Source: JAYEJW01 sp034716535 (GTDB lineage Bacteria; Pseudomonadota; Gammaproteobacteria; Chromatiales; Chromatiaceae). From it: a stretch of DNA of 8,291 nucleotides. Under the pieces are notes generated by a model, which searched no databases, had not been told where the DNA came from, and saw only the letters and a program-made list of their open reading frames with translations. Location: contig JAYEJW010000476.1 in assembly GCA_034716535.1 (NCBI GenBank), positions 1 to 8,291 on the forward strand, read 5' to 3'. Positions 7,391 through 8,291 of this stretch are shown here, piece after piece. Every line of letters begins with the position of its first letter. The stretch's first letter is position 1. Position numbers and translations under genes: made by a program.

Positions 7391-7996
7391 CTACTCCGCC
7401 TCTCTCGCCGCCGCTGGTGTCCGAATGGGCTCACGGAGGCTTGCGTTTGGTTTCGGCCCAACGTCACGAATCCGCTCTGGCTCGACCTGCTGCGGCGGCA
7501 CCGCCCACTCGATCAGCTCCATGTGCCCATCTTCATGCTCCAGGATGGCGGTGCAGCTATCCACCCAATCCCCGCAGTTGATGTAGGCAATGCCGCCGAT
7601 CTCCTTGATCGCAGCGGCGTGGATATGACCGCAGATGACGCCGTCCACGTCGCGCTCCTTCACATAGCGGACCACCGACTCCTCGAAGTCGAAGATGAAG
7701 CTCACGGCAGTCTTGACCTTGCGTTTCGCGTACCCGGCCAAGGACCAGTATCCGGTAATTCCGAGGCGGCGGCGAATCCAGGACAGCAGGTTGCGCGCCG
7801 CTCGGCCCTCGAACTCCATAACGCGGCCGCCCGCGAGCAGTGCGAGCCGCTCGACAAGCGCTCGCCGCCCGCGCAGCAAGCGTTCCCAAAACGACTCGTC
7901 GTGGCCGTCCTCGGGACCGTAGAAGGCCTGCAGCAACCATGGCGCGAGCCGCTCAGGGCACGAGCAGGATGCTCGTGTAGGCCAGCGCGAGTCCAA
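7391..7996 (-). CDS. chimeric ORF: BtaB-like methyltransferase N-terminus joined to PlcP/LpxH-like phosphoesterase C-terminus
   Basis: A 201-codon ORF that looks like two gene ends joined in frame. Residues 23-70 (LQAFYGPEDG, FWERLLRGRRALVERL, GGRVMEF, ARNL) resemble the start of BtaB-type SAM-dependent methyltransferases that make betaine lipid headgroups. The SAM-binding loop, expected as E-F-G-x-G-T-x-R-N-L, reads EFEGRAARNL and has lost its glycines. From about residue 72 the protein (WIRRRLG, YWSLAGYAKRKVKTAVSFI, VDGVICGHIH at 117-126, INCGDWVDSCTAILEHEDG) matches the C-terminal half of calcineurin-like phosphoesterases annotated as UDP-2,3-diacylglucosamine diphosphatase, a group that includes phospholipase C PlcP. 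The metal-binding GHIH is present, but the N-terminal DxH, GD, GNHD and HGD ligands are absent, so activity is not expected. The join lies near 7774-7789. The TTG start at 7996 overlaps the PAP2 gene; TTG at 7936 is an alternative. The phosphoesterase half is well supported, the BtaB half less so. Confidence 0.7.
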   Translation of the reverse strand: MDSRWPTRASCSCPERLAPWLLQAFYGPEDGHDESFWERLLRGRRALVERLALLAGGRVMEFEGRAARNLLSWIRRRLGITGYWSLAGYAKRKVKTAVSFIFDFEESVVRYVKERDVDGVICGHIHAAAIKEIGGIAYINCGDWVDSCTAILEHEDGHMELIEWAVPPQQVEPERIRDVGPKPNASLREPIRTPAAAREAE

Positions 7997-8291
7997 TGCC
8001 GGCGGCCGCTAGGACATCGCTCGGATAGTGAAGGCCGAGGACCACGCGGGAGCTCGCAACCAATAGGGTGAAGGGAACAAGCACCCAGGCGAGCTGGGGG
8101 TAGTAGCTCATGGCGACGGCGGTAAAGCTCACTGCATGCAGGGTGTGCCCGGATGGAAAGCTGTAGTAATCCAACGTCGGAGTGTCGCCGTGCTCAGGAT
8201 GCGAAACGGGACGTCCCAGTCCCCCTTTCGCCTTCCGCTCGGCGACAGCCTTTATGCCCCGGTTCGCCCCGCTCCGGGGCCACAGCTTCGG
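7953..8291 (-). CDS. PAP2-family lipid phosphatase, C-terminal part (open to the window edge)
   Basis: The minus-strand frame carries the PAP2 (phosphatidic acid phosphatase type 2) active-site motifs: SFPSGHT at 8162-8142 and, downstream, SRVVLGLHYPSD, matching SRx5HxxxD. A hydrophobic segment lies between them, another follows, and the protein ends SILLVP. Such membrane enzymes dephosphorylate phosphatidic acid or isoprenoid diphosphates with the active site facing the periplasm. A KAKGGLGRP (8234-8208) fits motif 1, Kx6RP, 17 residues before PSGH, which is normal spacing. However, the residues before it (to 8291) are charged and not hydrophobic, whereas a membrane helix normally precedes motif 1, and no other frame supplies one. 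So either the gene is truncated near 8175-8240 and motif 1 is coincidence, or this member is odd. A TTG at 8174 is the only start in the frame. It overlaps the next ORF by 44 bp, suggesting one transcript. Confidence 0.72.
   Translation of the reverse strand, partial: PKLWPRSGANRGIKAVAERKAKGGLGRPVSHPEHGDTPTLDYYSFPSGHTLHAVSFTAVAMSYYPQLAWVLVPFTLLVASSRVVLGLHYPSDVLAAAGIGLALAYTSILLVP
8256..8280. repeat. 7-bp inverted repeat with 11-nt loop near the right edge
   Basis: GCCCCGG (8256-8262) and CCGGGGC (8274-8280) are perfect inverted repeats. They lie in the stretch that does not read as PAP2 membrane sequence, so they could belong to foreign DNA next to the truncated gene. No T run follows on either strand, so it is not an intrinsic terminator. 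Confidence 0.25.

Noticed and set aside
7346..8071. 241-codon plus-strand ORF opposite the phosphoesterase and PAP2 genes
   Set aside because: It spans two well-recognised minus-strand coding regions and has no family-like motif.
1..8291. CRISPR array, tRNA or rRNA genes, riboswitch, phage genes
   Set aside because: No spaced direct repeats, cloverleaf-like sequences, rRNA stretches or phage structural motifs were seen on either strand.

Overview
The window is GC-rich chromosomal DNA, most likely from a gammaproteobacterium. The main basis is a full-length HrpA helicase that follows the Escherichia coli protein closely. A Chromatiales-type host is possible, because the CPFC-type PAS remnant and the phosphoesterase look like proteins of that group, but this is a guess from style and not a demonstrated placement.

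Layout, left to right. (1) At the left edge, on the minus strand, is the 5' end of a DUF4338/DruA-type gene with its own good sigma70-type promoter. (2) A divergent intergenic region of about 330 bp separates it from hrpA and holds both promoters. (3) hrpA (444-4340, plus) is the only large intact housekeeping gene. (4) Positions 4341-5393 are a graveyard: a PAS-domain signalling gene broken by an internal deletion and frameshift, then a 5'-truncated, frameshifted and 3'-truncated transposase. (5) On the minus strand, a secreted beta-propeller protein of the choice-of-anchor I type (5468-7099) has a signal peptide, a clear Shine-Dalgarno site, an aspartate-only tail and a strong intrinsic terminator. 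(6) At the right edge, also on the minus strand, a PAP2-type lipid phosphatase gene overlaps a 201-codon ORF. That ORF looks like a fusion of the start of a BtaB-like methyltransferase with the C-terminal half of a PlcP/LpxH-like metallophosphoesterase.

How the genes may work together. PlcP-type phospholipase C, PAP2 phosphatase and BtaA/BtaB belong to the known remodelling route in which phosphate-starved bacteria turn phospholipids into diacylglycerol and then into phosphorus-free betaine lipids. The right-hand cluster reads as a collapsed version of such a locus: an internal deletion seems to have joined two genes in frame and removed both active sites. The neighbouring propeller gene has an 11-bp-period direct repeat just upstream of a -10 element. 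This is the geometry of a Pho box but not its consensus sequence, so a phosphate-stress link is only an inference. No complete novel system is visible. The items most worth following are the lipid-remodelling fusion, the left-edge DruA-type gene and the Pho-like promoter.
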